A DNA stretch of 64,000 nucleotides from Lachnospiraceae bacterium (GTDB taxonomy: Bacteria > Bacillota > Clostridia > Lachnospirales > Lachnospiraceae). The position numbers were made by a program, and so were the translations under genes. Below the pieces are notes generated by a model that was given only the letters and a program-made list of their open reading frames with translations, was not told the origin of the DNA and ran no database searches. Of this stretch, positions 25,580-34,200 are shown one piece after another. Location of the stretch: assembly GCA_017441265.1 (NCBI GenBank), contig JAFRYE010000051.1, positions 1 through 64,000 on the forward strand, in the 5' to 3' direction. The number at the start of each line of letters is the position of its first letter. Within the stretch, counting starts at the first letter, position 1.

Positions 25580-27397
25580 ATGGAAGAATCCGAAAAAGAA
25601 ATCGATTCTGTGGACTTTAAAGCGCTGCTGGCGCAATTTCCGGAGGAGGACATAGAGACGGAGGAGGCTCCGGCAGAGGCCGGGGAGGCGGAGGCCGTCG
25701 GTCCGAAGCGGCAGTCTCGGAAAATGCTGCCGATCATCCTGGTGGCGGCAGTCATTGTCGTTGCCTGTTTAGCTGTGGCATGGTTCGGTCGCAAGCAGGT
25801 GAATACCGAACCGGTGACGTACACCATCTACGGATATGCGGAGAACGGTTCGTTTGAAAAGACAGTCCGGATCACTGCGGATAAGGATCCTTATCTTCTG
25901 GCGGAAGATGATTGGGAGAAGAATTTCTCCGAAGTGTTTTGGGACAATGATTCTGAGTATCTGACCATAGCGTTGTCGGTATTTCCGAAAACGGAGATCC
26001 GCTTTACGTCGGTATTAAGTTTGACTTCGGCTTGTAGAATGAACGTTTCCGTGACGGAGAAAGGGAAAAGCCTTTTTGATTTCGAGCTTGACTCCTTTTA
26101 TCTGTACGAAGATCTCTACGCCGATTGGGACGATGGCTGGGACGATGGCTGGTACGTTTCCGGTTCCTTTGAGGGTTCCGACAGCATTTGGTTTTACGAT
26201 ATGAATGAGGACGGTTATCCGGAATTGCTGGCGGTAACGGGTGAATATGGAACTCAGCGGATCAGGGCATATGACATAAAAAACCGCAAACAGTATGCTT
26301 ACGATAACATCGTGGAAAGTTTTTATTGCGGAATCGAATCCGGGTCCCTTGTTATGCTTGCAAGTTTGCGCGATGAAACGGCAGTTGGCTATGCGGAGGA
26401 GCGGGAAACCGTGAAGGGCTCATTCCTCATTAAAGGCGACAAGCTTGTGCTTGAAGACTGGAAGCCGGAAGAGTCGTTTGACAAGATTCCGGCTTTGCAG
26501 GGAAACCCGAAGGAAGCTTGCTGTTGGTTTGACGAACCGGACGCGGATGCGACAGATATTCAGATGATCCGGCTTCCCGAAATGCCCGAAACAGCGTATG
26601 TTTTGGAAAAGAATCAATTGTATGTTTTGTCGTCCGATTGGAAAATCCTCAAGTGGATTCCGTATTCCGTGCAATGTGTGTATTTTACGGATATCGACGG
26701 GGACGGAGTTCGGGAGATGGTAATGGGCATCGGCGACACGTGGCATGGAGAACAATATTTGATGGTTGTTACCGCAACGGGAAAACTGATTGATGCGGGA
26801 TCCGGGGTACCGATGATCAGAGACGGGAAGCTTATCGTTCAATATGAAAAAGACGGCATGATGGGGAATCTGACCTTTTGTGATCTTACGGACTACGAAG
26901 TAATGAGTATTCTGAACGTAGACAATACGGTGCCGTTTTCATGGAGCTATTATTCAATGAAATTGAAGCTTCCGACTGTCCCGGGCTATCAGTTGGAGGG
27001 AGATGCCGGCGGTATTTACCGAATCGACGAAAATGGTGTGAGGGAACCGATTGTAGCTTTGGATGGAGGAAAACTCATAACGCATACGTATATCGCCGAT
27101 ATGGATAACGACGGTGTTCAGGATATCCTTGTCGGAACAAAAGCATTTGATTATGAATATCTTGATCCCGAATATTATTCTTCGTCTGTTGGAATTGCGC
27201 AGATGCTTGAAGACAAGAATACGTATGTTGTCTATAATCCGATAACGTTGCAACAGTTGGCGGTTTATGAAGGAAATTGCTGGATTTCGTATGATTCGGA
27301 GAGGGAATGCTTTGTGTTCGGGGATCCGGATTACTATGAGGAGCCTCTTGATGAAGTGATCCTCCGGGACGGAAAACTGGTAGCGGCGGGTGAATAG
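25580..27397 (+). CDS. Array gene 3: anchored EF-hand/FG-GAP-like protein
   Basis: 605 residues, closest to gene 2: the cytoplasmic head DFKALLAQFPEEDIETEEAPAEAGEAE and span RKMLPIILVAAVIVVACLAVAWFG are nearly shared. Loops: DMNEDGYPELL, DIDGDGVREMVMG and DMDNDGVQDILVG. A tiny internal duplication codes for DDGWDDGW near nucleotide 26128. It starts 30 bases after gene 2 with GGGGGGAACGT before ATG. Like the others it lacks a cleavable signal peptide and looks like a type II membrane protein. Confidence 0.78.
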   Translation: MEESEKEIDSVDFKALLAQFPEEDIETEEAPAEAGEAEAVGPKRQSRKMLPIILVAAVIVVACLAVAWFGRKQVNTEPVTYTIYGYAENGSFEKTVRITADKDPYLLAEDDWEKNFSEVFWDNDSEYLTIALSVFPKTEIRFTSVLSLTSACRMNVSVTEKGKSLFDFELDSFYLYEDLYADWDDGWDDGWYVSGSFEGSDSIWFYDMNEDGYPELLAVTGEYGTQRIRAYDIKNRKQYAYDNIVESFYCGIESGSLVMLASLRDETAVGYAEERETVKGSFLIKGDKLVLEDWKPEESFDKIPALQGNPKEACCWFDEPDADATDIQMIRLPEMPETAYVLEKNQLYVLSSDWKILKWIPYSVQCVYFTDIDGDGVREMVMGIGDTWHGEQYLMVVTATGKLIDAGSGVPMIRDGKLIVQYEKDGMMGNLTFCDLTDYEVMSILNVDNTVPFSWSYYSMKLKLPTVPGYQLEGDAGGIYRIDENGVREPIVALDGGKLITHTYIADMDNDGVQDILVGTKAFDYEYLDPEYYSSSVGIAQMLEDKNTYVVYNPITLQQLAVYEGNCWISYDSERECFVFGDPDYYEEPLDEVILRDGKLVAAGE

Positions 27398-27412
27398 TTG
27401 TGGAGGATAACG

Positions 27413-29164
27413 ATGGAAGAAGAAATTCGTTTTGTTTCGGGAGCGGAAATCGCGGCGAAGAAGGAGAAGCGGAAGCGACTTCTCAAATTGCTGCCGATGT
27501 TTCTGGTTTTGACGGCGATCATGGTGTACTGCGTCGTGGTTTTATTTTCCAACAAAAAGGAAAAGCAGAAAAAGAAAGAGAAACAGAAAGAGACAAGAGA
27601 GATCTTGATGACGTATACCGTGAACGCCATCAACAAATACGGAGACGCCGTGAAGACGGAGATCAACAGCTACTCGGCGCCGTTTGTTCTTTCGGAAAAT
27701 GCCTGGGAAGACAGATGTTCGTTCCTCGCAGAGGTCACGGATGAGGGACGCGTTGTCGGAAACTATCTGCAGATCACGGTTTCGAGTATTCCGAATGCGC
27801 AGGTACAGATCGAAATTGCGAAGAAAGGCCGGGAGAGTACACTGACTGTGACCGACAACGGCAAGCTTGCCATGGAGACGGCGGTTGCGACAGCGTGGGG
27901 CGGAGAGGATAAGGAAGACAGCGTCTGGTTTTGTGATCTTAACAACGACAGTTATCCGGAGTTACTGGCGGGCAATGACCGTCTGACGGAAGGTGATACG
28001 TTCTGTGTCTATGATTTTCGGAACCATGAGGCGTACAAACTGGTCTGCGGCAAGGATCAGTATGATATTCACTGCGAGTTTGACTCAATTGCCGTTTGGC
28101 TTCGGGAAGCCAAGCAGGACAATACGGACGGCAGCTGGCCGTACAAGGATCCGATCCGGGGCAAATTTATCATGCATAACGGACAGCTCTTGTTTGAGGA
28201 GCAGAGTTTTCCGTATACCGACATTCCGTCGGAGGACAGTGATCGCGCTGTGGCGGTGAGATGGTTTGATCTAGACGGCGGGGATGAGAATGTCGGCAGG
28301 GCAATCCGGTTGCCGGAGTATCCGGAGCTGACGTTTGTGGCGGAGGAAAGCTATGCTTACTGCCGCTCTTCCGACGGCGCCGTATTCTATTGGTCGGATT
28401 TCAGCCAGGTTACCGGAGCGTATTTTTACGACATCGACGGTGACGGAAAGAGGGAAGTCTTCTTCGCGGAGCACGGAGTGGCCGCCGGGACCCGGTATCT
28501 GTGGGTATGGGATGAGCCCGCGGCGACTCATGCGCCGGACGGGCTTCGTTACGGGCAGTTTACGATGCAGAGAGGGGATCTGACGGCAATCTGCAACGGC
28601 TATCCGATGACGGAGCAGACAGCGTACTTCCTTAGGCCGATCTATGTCAACGAGACGGTCAAACTGGCCAGAGAGCTGGGGCCTGAAGATACCTTTTTAT
28701 GGGACAATACAAGTTTCGTCAGCATTTCGTCGATGCCGGGAAAGTATTTCGACCTGAATCACGGATTGATCTACAGCGGGACGGAGAAATCCCGAATGTT
28801 TGAGGACAATTATTACCGTGAGGGCGAAGAGTACGGTGGATTGTATCCGGGGAGCATGATGATCGTCCCGAAGGATTACGGGCCGGATTATGATGTCGCG
28901 CGAGTCTTTTTTGTCGATCTGGATGGGGACGGCGTTCAGGAGTTTTGCGCGGATATGGCAATCGGATGGACGTACGGAGAAAGATACCAGGTGGTCGGCA
29001 ATCTGCTATCGAATCAGCTGGTCACCCGCTTGCCGGTAGGGCAGGAGTTCCGATGGCTGGACAACGAACTCTGGGTCGTTTCCGATGATTACAGCGAGCA
29101 ATTTGAAAGAGGCGAGCGTATCGGAAGACCGGTTTTGCGGAACGGCAGGGTAGAAACCAAATAA
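27413..29164 (+). CDS. Array gene 4: anchored EF-hand/FG-GAP-like protein
   Basis: 583 residues, subtype of gene 1: AAKKEKRKRLLKLLPMFLVLTAIMVYCVVVLF gives head and span, followed by a very basic juxtamembrane KKEKQKKKEKQKE. Loops: DLNNDSYPELLAG (with Ser in place of Gly), DIDGDGKREVFFA and DLDGDGVQEFCA. The shared segments RAIRLPEYPELTFVAEESYAYCR and WLDNELWVVSDDY are almost the same as in gene 5. GGAGGATAACG precedes the chosen ATG, 15 bases after gene 3. Confidence 0.78.
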   Translation: MEEEIRFVSGAEIAAKKEKRKRLLKLLPMFLVLTAIMVYCVVVLFSNKKEKQKKKEKQKETREILMTYTVNAINKYGDAVKTEINSYSAPFVLSENAWEDRCSFLAEVTDEGRVVGNYLQITVSSIPNAQVQIEIAKKGRESTLTVTDNGKLAMETAVATAWGGEDKEDSVWFCDLNNDSYPELLAGNDRLTEGDTFCVYDFRNHEAYKLVCGKDQYDIHCEFDSIAVWLREAKQDNTDGSWPYKDPIRGKFIMHNGQLLFEEQSFPYTDIPSEDSDRAVAVRWFDLDGGDENVGRAIRLPEYPELTFVAEESYAYCRSSDGAVFYWSDFSQVTGAYFYDIDGDGKREVFFAEHGVAAGTRYLWVWDEPAATHAPDGLRYGQFTMQRGDLTAICNGYPMTEQTAYFLRPIYVNETVKLARELGPEDTFLWDNTSFVSISSMPGKYFDLNHGLIYSGTEKSRMFEDNYYREGEEYGGLYPGSMMIVPKDYGPDYDVARVFFVDLDGDGVQEFCADMAIGWTYGERYQVVGNLLSNQLVTRLPVGQEFRWLDNELWVVSDDYSEQFERGERIGRPVLRNGRVETK

Positions 29165-29203
29165 GAATAACCTGCGATCGGTGCAGGAGTTTCGGGGGAA
29201 TGT

Positions 29204-30988
29204 ATGGAAGACAAGATCAGTGAAAGCGAAGTCTCATCTGCTTCGGAAAATGACGGGAAAAAGGAACTCAAACGGTGGATCCTGAAGCGTTTGCCGCTGC
29301 TGCTGGTTCTTGCGGCAATCCTGACAGTATGTATAGTGATCGTATTTTCCGGCGGAGAGAAGCCGAAGAAGAAAAAGCATCTGACGTATACCGTGCGCGG
29401 GATCAACAAGTTCGGAGACGCCATGGTCGCGGAATATGAGCGTGACGACGGCGCGCATTTTCTGTCGGAAGATGACTGGGAGGCGAAGTTCGCGGTGTAT
29501 GCGGCGAAGACGGAGAAAGGACGCCCTGAGGGAAACCGGCTGGAGTTTACGTACTCGAATCTTCCGGACGTGGTTGTCCGGCTGAACAATGCCCGCCGCG
29601 GCAACGAGCACAATCTGACCGTGATCGACCGGGGAGACACCGTGATGACGACGAAGGTCGCGATCAACTGGAGGGAAGGCGACGCGAGCGATACGATCTG
29701 GTTTTGCGACCTGAACAATGACGGTTATCCGGAATTGCTTGCCGGCGACAACGAACTGACCTTCGACAACACGCTCTGCATATACGATATCTATGCTCAA
29801 AAACAGTATACATTAACGTGCGAGAAGGGAAAATATCGCATCGTTTCCGAGTACGATTCCGTCGCCGTCTGGCTGGAAAAATGGAAGACCGTTCTCACTC
29901 CCGGGGACTGGCCGTACGCCACTCCGGAGCGTGGGACGCTGTCCATCGACAGGGGGCAGCCGGAGTTTGTGCTGAAGGATTTTCCGTTTGCGGAAGTGCC
30001 GACGGCTGCGGAAAATGACAGCGGGATCCTGCGTTGGTTCGACCTGGATCAGGGCGATGAGGCGAAAGCCCGCGCCATCCGTCTTCCCGAGTATCCGGAT
30101 GCAACATTTGTCGCGGAGAAAGGGTGCGCCTATTGCAGAATGTCATCGGGCGAGGAATTCCTCTGGTTGGAAAGCGAGGTCACCGAAGCGTATTTCTACG
30201 ATATCGACGGAGACGGTAAACGCGAGATGTTTTTCGCGGAAATCGATGCGGACGGAAATCGTCTTCTTTGGTGGTGGGGCAGCTCGCTGGCTAACGGCAA
30301 GACGATCAGCCTGCTCAGCGGACGGTATCTGGTGCGCGAGGGAGAACTGCTTGCGGCGCGATATGAAAACCCGGAAACGGAACAGCCGTCGTATATGCTG
30401 CATCCGTTGTATATTTGGGATAAAGTCGTGTTGGTGCGGGAGCTCGGCGCCGGCGAGGTGTATTCCTGGGCTGAAACGGAAGCAACATATGTTCGCTTGC
30501 AGTCGGAACCGAACATCCTTTACGATCCGGCGAACGGATTGATCTATCGGGCGACCGAAGAAGGTTATGAAGAAAGTAAGATGTGGGAGGAACATGTTGA
30601 AGAATACAACGATGCGGTAGCCCTGAATAAGCGACCGGGAAAGATTATCAAAGTCGGCCATACTTTTGAATCAGTCTTTCGGAAAGCGTATTTTATTGAT
30701 CTGGACGGTGACGGGGTGCAGGAGATGTGCGGCGAATCAGAACTCTATGTAGTTCAAGAGGACGGCTACATTCATATAGAGGGGTCCTATGGTAATGAAA
30801 TTGACCGGGCATATGTCGCGGATGTGAGGAAAAACCGCATCAGGACGCTGCTGCCGGTAGAGTATAAGTTTATGTGGATCGACAAGGAACTCTGGGTGGT
30901 GACGAAAGATTACAACAACAAGGGAGCCGGGGAGCGAATCGGGCGACCTGTTATTCGCAACGGGGAATTGCAGTATATCGACGAATGA
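29204..30988 (+). CDS. Array gene 5: anchored EF-hand/FG-GAP-like protein
   Basis: 594 residues. Head and span: RWILKRLPLLLVLAAILTVCIVIVF, then KKKKHLTYTVRGINKFGDA. Loops: DLNNDGYPELLAG, DIDGDGKREMFFA and DLDGDGVQEMCG. The C-terminal signature MWIDKELWVVTKDYNNKGAGERIGRPVIRNGEL is shared with genes 1 and 4. Two copies of the word CGGAAAATGA lie in the coding sequence (29244, 30009), both read as E-N-D. The ribosome site is weak (GGGGGAATGT). Confidence 0.78.
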   Translation: MEDKISESEVSSASENDGKKELKRWILKRLPLLLVLAAILTVCIVIVFSGGEKPKKKKHLTYTVRGINKFGDAMVAEYERDDGAHFLSEDDWEAKFAVYAAKTEKGRPEGNRLEFTYSNLPDVVVRLNNARRGNEHNLTVIDRGDTVMTTKVAINWREGDASDTIWFCDLNNDGYPELLAGDNELTFDNTLCIYDIYAQKQYTLTCEKGKYRIVSEYDSVAVWLEKWKTVLTPGDWPYATPERGTLSIDRGQPEFVLKDFPFAEVPTAAENDSGILRWFDLDQGDEAKARAIRLPEYPDATFVAEKGCAYCRMSSGEEFLWLESEVTEAYFYDIDGDGKREMFFAEIDADGNRLLWWWGSSLANGKTISLLSGRYLVREGELLAARYENPETEQPSYMLHPLYIWDKVVLVRELGAGEVYSWAETEATYVRLQSEPNILYDPANGLIYRATEEGYEESKMWEEHVEEYNDAVALNKRPGKIIKVGHTFESVFRKAYFIDLDGDGVQEMCGESELYVVQEDGYIHIEGSYGNEIDRAYVADVRKNRIRTLLPVEYKFMWIDKELWVVTKDYNNKGAGERIGRPVIRNGELQYIDE

Positions 30989-31032
30989 CAGTTTCAGACA
31001 ATAGGGCATAGTTTGGAAAGGAAGAACAAAAC

Positions 31033-32469
31033 GTGGTAGAACAGATGACGAACGAAACGGTTCAAAACGAGGGAGAAAAGAAGTGGAAGAAGTATTTGAA
31101 GTATCTTCCCATTTTCCTTGTGCTGGCGGCGATCATGGTATACTGTATCGTGATCTTTGTCTCGGACAAACCGGACAATAAGAAGCCCGCAACGAATACT
31201 TCCGGAAACAAAACGAACGAAGCCGGCCCGACGGAGAAGCCGTCGGAGGCACCGGAGAAAGATCCGGATATGTGGAATTACACGGCACGGGAGTACGAGG
31301 TGGTGAACGGCGAGCGGTTGCTGGTGGGATCACGAACCGTGAAGTTTGACGAGCTGGGTCGACTGGTGAGCGAGACGGACGAGGATGATCTGAAAGTGAC
31401 AGAGCAGACATTTTCCTATGACGAGCTCGGCAGGATCGTTTGCGTGACGATCGTCGTCACCCAGCTTGACAATACCAAAACCAAGGATACCAAAGTGTTG
31501 TTCACGTATCACGGGGATACCGATGTCATCCTCGAAGAAACGCGATATGATTTCGGTGAGCTTACCGGTTCCATGGAAAATGAGGTGGCTTTCGATGATG
31601 TGGTTACATCTTCTAAGCTCTGGATGAAAGGAGAGAAACCGAGGGTTTTGATCGAGTATGATCCGGTGGAACGAGTGGTTAAGTCGAATCAGTATGTCGA
31701 TTATCAGGACGGTACCGGTCCCTATGTTGAGTTTGAGATCGATGAGTATTACGATGCAGAGGGGCGTGTGACTCGGCAGATTGACTATTGGCGAGGTGGG
31801 AGCAACGACGAGTTTATAAAAATCAGTTGGGATGATTATCAGTATTATCCGGACACATATGTTCGTTCCGGATTCCAGAGTTATACGGATTACGGTATCT
31901 TTTGTAACGTCGTCTGCGACGATGAGGGACGGATGATCCGGCAGGAAAATAATTCCTCGGATTGGTCCGTTCTCGAGTGGGAGAGTAATCCCCTTTTCGT
32001 CGACGGAATGCAGTATACGGAGTACCATTATAGCTCACCGACAGAGGGGGCGCAGGCCGATTGGGAGAGAGCCTATCGCAAGGTACATCTTGTGGATGCA
32101 GATCATTTAATAAGGTACCTGGCATATCGGACATTTGATAGTTCCGTGCTGCTTGAGGGAAGAGAAAAAGCAAGAGCTCTCGAGCCCGGTGAGAATTTCA
32201 TTAACGTCATTTCCGCGGTACAGATCCCGGAACACTCCGGCAAGTACTATGGGGAGGAATGTTTTCAATCCGTGGAACGGGACGGCGGAAAGGTCAGTGA
32301 AAAGACAGAAACGGAGTTTGACGAACAGGGACGAAGACTCCGAAGACATTGGACGGGAGCAGGAGAAATCCTTGAGGAGTACGACGAGCACGGCAATATG
32401 AAGCGTCGGACGACAACTTTCAACGGAGATTCGGAAGTTACGGAATGGGATTATGAATACTTCCGGTAA
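31033..32469 (+). CDS. Array gene 6: same anchor, YD/RHS-like outer domain
   Basis: 478 residues. The head and span (KKWKKYLKYLPIFLVLAAIMVYCIVIFV) match genes 1, 4 and 5, and a Thr/Pro/Lys linker follows. The outer part has no DxDGD loops. It carries YD-like repeats instead: FDELGRLVSET, YDELGRIVCVT, YDAEGRVTRQI, CDDEGRMIRQE, FDEQGRRLRRH and YDEHGNMKRRT. These resemble RHS/YD repeats, known from secreted shells and wall-associated proteins. The GTG eight bases after AAAGGAAG is preferred; ATG 12 bases on is possible. Last gene of the array, before the TPP riboswitch. Confidence 0.75.
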   Translation: MVEQMTNETVQNEGEKKWKKYLKYLPIFLVLAAIMVYCIVIFVSDKPDNKKPATNTSGNKTNEAGPTEKPSEAPEKDPDMWNYTAREYEVVNGERLLVGSRTVKFDELGRLVSETDEDDLKVTEQTFSYDELGRIVCVTIVVTQLDNTKTKDTKVLFTYHGDTDVILEETRYDFGELTGSMENEVAFDDVVTSSKLWMKGEKPRVLIEYDPVERVVKSNQYVDYQDGTGPYVEFEIDEYYDAEGRVTRQIDYWRGGSNDEFIKISWDDYQYYPDTYVRSGFQSYTDYGIFCNVVCDDEGRMIRQENNSSDWSVLEWESNPLFVDGMQYTEYHYSSPTEGAQADWERAYRKVHLVDADHLIRYLAYRTFDSSVLLEGREKARALEPGENFINVISAVQIPEHSGKYYGEECFQSVERDGGKVSEKTETEFDEQGRRLRRHWTGAGEILEEYDEHGNMKRRTTTFNGDSEVTEWDYEYFR

Positions 32470-32504
32470 TTGCCGGATAACTCATCGGATTGCTTCAAAA
32501 CCGG

Positions 32505-32533
32505 TTGACATTCCCGGGGCAGTGTAGTATAGT
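32505..32533 (+). promoter_or_regulatory. Promoter of the thiamin operon
   Basis: TTGACA (32505-32510) and TATAGT (32528-32533) are 17 bases apart, just before the TPP riboswitch. Confidence 0.8.
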
Positions 32534-32548
32534 CGGAAACGGACAAAA

Positions 32549-32635
32549 AACAGGGGAGCTCGCGCAGGCGGGCTGAGAGGAAGTTGATTGCGCTTCGACC
32601 CTTGACCTGATGCGGATAATGCCGCCGTAGGAAGC
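32549..32635 (+). ncRNA. TPP (thi-box) riboswitch
   Basis: All conserved THI-box blocks appear in order: CAGGGGAGCTCGC, GGGCTGAGAGGA, CGACCCTTGACCTGATGC and GGATAATGCCGCCGTAGGAA. Binding of thiamin pyrophosphate should favour the terminator at 32661 and close the thiW-thiM-thiED-thiC operon. The P3 region is short, as is common in Firmicutes. Confidence 0.95.
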
Positions 32636-32660
32636 CATATAGAAGAATCCTGACAATTTG

Positions 32661-32694
32661 CAGGGGACAGCTGATGGCTGCCCCCTGTTTTGTT
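32661..32694 (+). terminator. Riboswitch-controlled terminator
   Basis: CAGGGGaCAGC pairs with GCTGcCCCCTG, followed by TTTTGTT. It lies 26 bases after the riboswitch and 33 before the thiW start, so it is the expected expression platform. Confidence 0.85.
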
Positions 32695-32726
32695 ATGCCC
32701 TAAATACATAGATTGAGGTGATTTTT

Positions 32727-33275
32727 ATGAAGATCAACACGCGGAAAATGACCCTGGCCGGCCTGTTGTGCGCCGTTGCCGTGGTCGGCAGTATGTTCTC
32801 CGTACCGGTGCTCGGCAGCAAATGCGCTCCCGTGCAGCACCTGGTCAACATTCTTTGCGCGGTCTTTCTCGGACCGTGGTATGGTGTCGGCGTGGCCGGC
32901 GCAGCCTCGCTGATCCGAAATCTGGCGGGGCTCGGAAGCCTGCTGGCATTCCCGGGAAGCATGTTCGGAGCGCTTTTGTGCGGAGTAGCGTATCATTTTA
33001 CGAGGAAAATGATCCCGACGCTTGTCGGTGAGGTGGCCGGCACGGCTGTCCTCGGCGGCTTGTGTGCGTATCCGATCGCGATCCTTTTCATGGGGCAGAG
33101 CACAGCAAAAGTGGCGTGGTATGCGTATGTCGTTCCGTTCCTGATCTCGACGGCGGGCGGTGCGCTGATCGCCGGCGTGATCCTTGTGAGCCTGAAACGC
33201 TCCGGCGTCCTTGCGAGAATGCAGGATGCGATCGGCGAGGAGACCGAGCGCGGCAAAACGGCGATGCGGGCGTAA
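32727..33275 (+). CDS. thiW: ThiW, thiazole ECF transporter substrate-binding subunit
   Basis: 182 residues with about five or six membrane segments. The family opening KMTLAGLLCAVAVVGSMFSVPVLGSKCAPVQHLVNILCAVFLGPWYG is clear. ThiW is the S component that takes up the thiazole moiety of thiamin (hydroxyethylthiazole) together with the shared ECF ATPases and T subunit, which are not in this window. The ATG after TTGAGGTG was chosen over a GTG. The thiM gene follows after 22 bases, and thiM is the kinase that traps the imported thiazole. Confidence 0.93.
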   Translation: MKINTRKMTLAGLLCAVAVVGSMFSVPVLGSKCAPVQHLVNILCAVFLGPWYGVGVAGAASLIRNLAGLGSLLAFPGSMFGALLCGVAYHFTRKMIPTLVGEVAGTAVLGGLCAYPIAILFMGQSTAKVAWYAYVVPFLISTAGGALIAGVILVSLKRSGVLARMQDAIGEETERGKTAMRA

Positions 33276-33297
33276 CAACAAAGCGACAGGAGGTTTT

Positions 33298-34188
33298 ATG
33301 AATCTCGGTATCTATGCGGACGCGGTGCGAGCGCGCCGTCCGCTCATTCACAGCATCACCAACTATGTGACTGCGGCGGACTGCGCCAATCTGCTGTTAG
33401 GGTGCGGAGCCCGGCCGATGATGGCAGACGATCCCGCGGAGGTCGCGGAGATCACAGCCCGCAGCAGCGGGGCAGTGCTGAACCTGGGAACTCCGAGCGA
33501 GCGCAGCATTGCGTCTTTGCTTTCGGTTCACAGGACGGCGCTGGCCAACCGGATTCCCGATGTTTTTGATCCGGTGGGCGTCGGCTCTTCGGAGTTTCGC
33601 CTGCGGGCGGCGGCCTCTGTTCTTGCTGTCGGAGCGCCGACGGTGATCCGCGGCAATCTGACGGAGATCCGGACTGTCGGAACGATCGTGTGCGGCGAGA
33701 GCGCGGCTTGCGGTGACGGGAGAACGGTCGGGAAAGCGACATCGGAAAGTCGGGAGCGGGATGCGGCCGGCGTGGATGCGGCCCGGGCGGATCACCCGGA
33801 TACTTCCGAACTTCCGGGGATCGCGGACCTCGCGAAGAGGATCGCACGCCTGACGGGGTCGATCATCGTGATCACCGGTGAGGCCGACATTGTGGCCGAC
33901 GGATCGAAGGCTTGTTTTGTGAGAAACGGCCGTCCGGAAATGGCTCTCGTCACGGGAACGGGGTGTCAGTTGTCCTCGTTGATCGCGGCGTACGTTGCTT
34001 CATCACCGGCGGAGGCATTTGACGCGTGTGCGGCAGCGGTTGCGGCGATGGGCGTGGCCGGAGAGATCGCGGCGGAGCGGATGTCCCCGCCGGACGGCAA
34101 TGCGTCCTACGGCAGGTATCTCCTGGACGCGGTCAGCCGGATGAGCGGCGGGTTGCTCGATGAGCGCGCCGTCGTCGAATTTGTGTGA
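33298..34188 (+). CDS. thiM: ThiM, hydroxyethylthiazole kinase
   Basis: 296 residues, somewhat longer than the usual ~265. The start PLIHSITNYVTAADCANLLLGCGARPMMADDP and the GTGCQLSSLIAA catalytic loop (with Cys) are typical. DPVGVGSSEFR and RGNLTEI are present too. An insertion of roughly 25-30 residues (ESAACGDGRTVGKATSES and onward) lies between RGNLTEI and the AAGVD region. The enzyme phosphorylates hydroxyethylthiazole with ATP. AGGAGGTTTT precedes the ATG. It is followed by thiED after 12 bases. Confidence 0.93.
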   Translation: MNLGIYADAVRARRPLIHSITNYVTAADCANLLLGCGARPMMADDPAEVAEITARSSGAVLNLGTPSERSIASLLSVHRTALANRIPDVFDPVGVGSSEFRLRAAASVLAVGAPTVIRGNLTEIRTVGTIVCGESAACGDGRTVGKATSESRERDAAGVDAARADHPDTSELPGIADLAKRIARLTGSIIVITGEADIVADGSKACFVRNGRPEMALVTGTGCQLSSLIAAYVASSPAEAFDACAAAVAAMGVAGEIAAERMSPPDGNASYGRYLLDAVSRMSGGLLDERAVVEFV

Positions 34189-34200
34189 AGGAGAAAAGCG

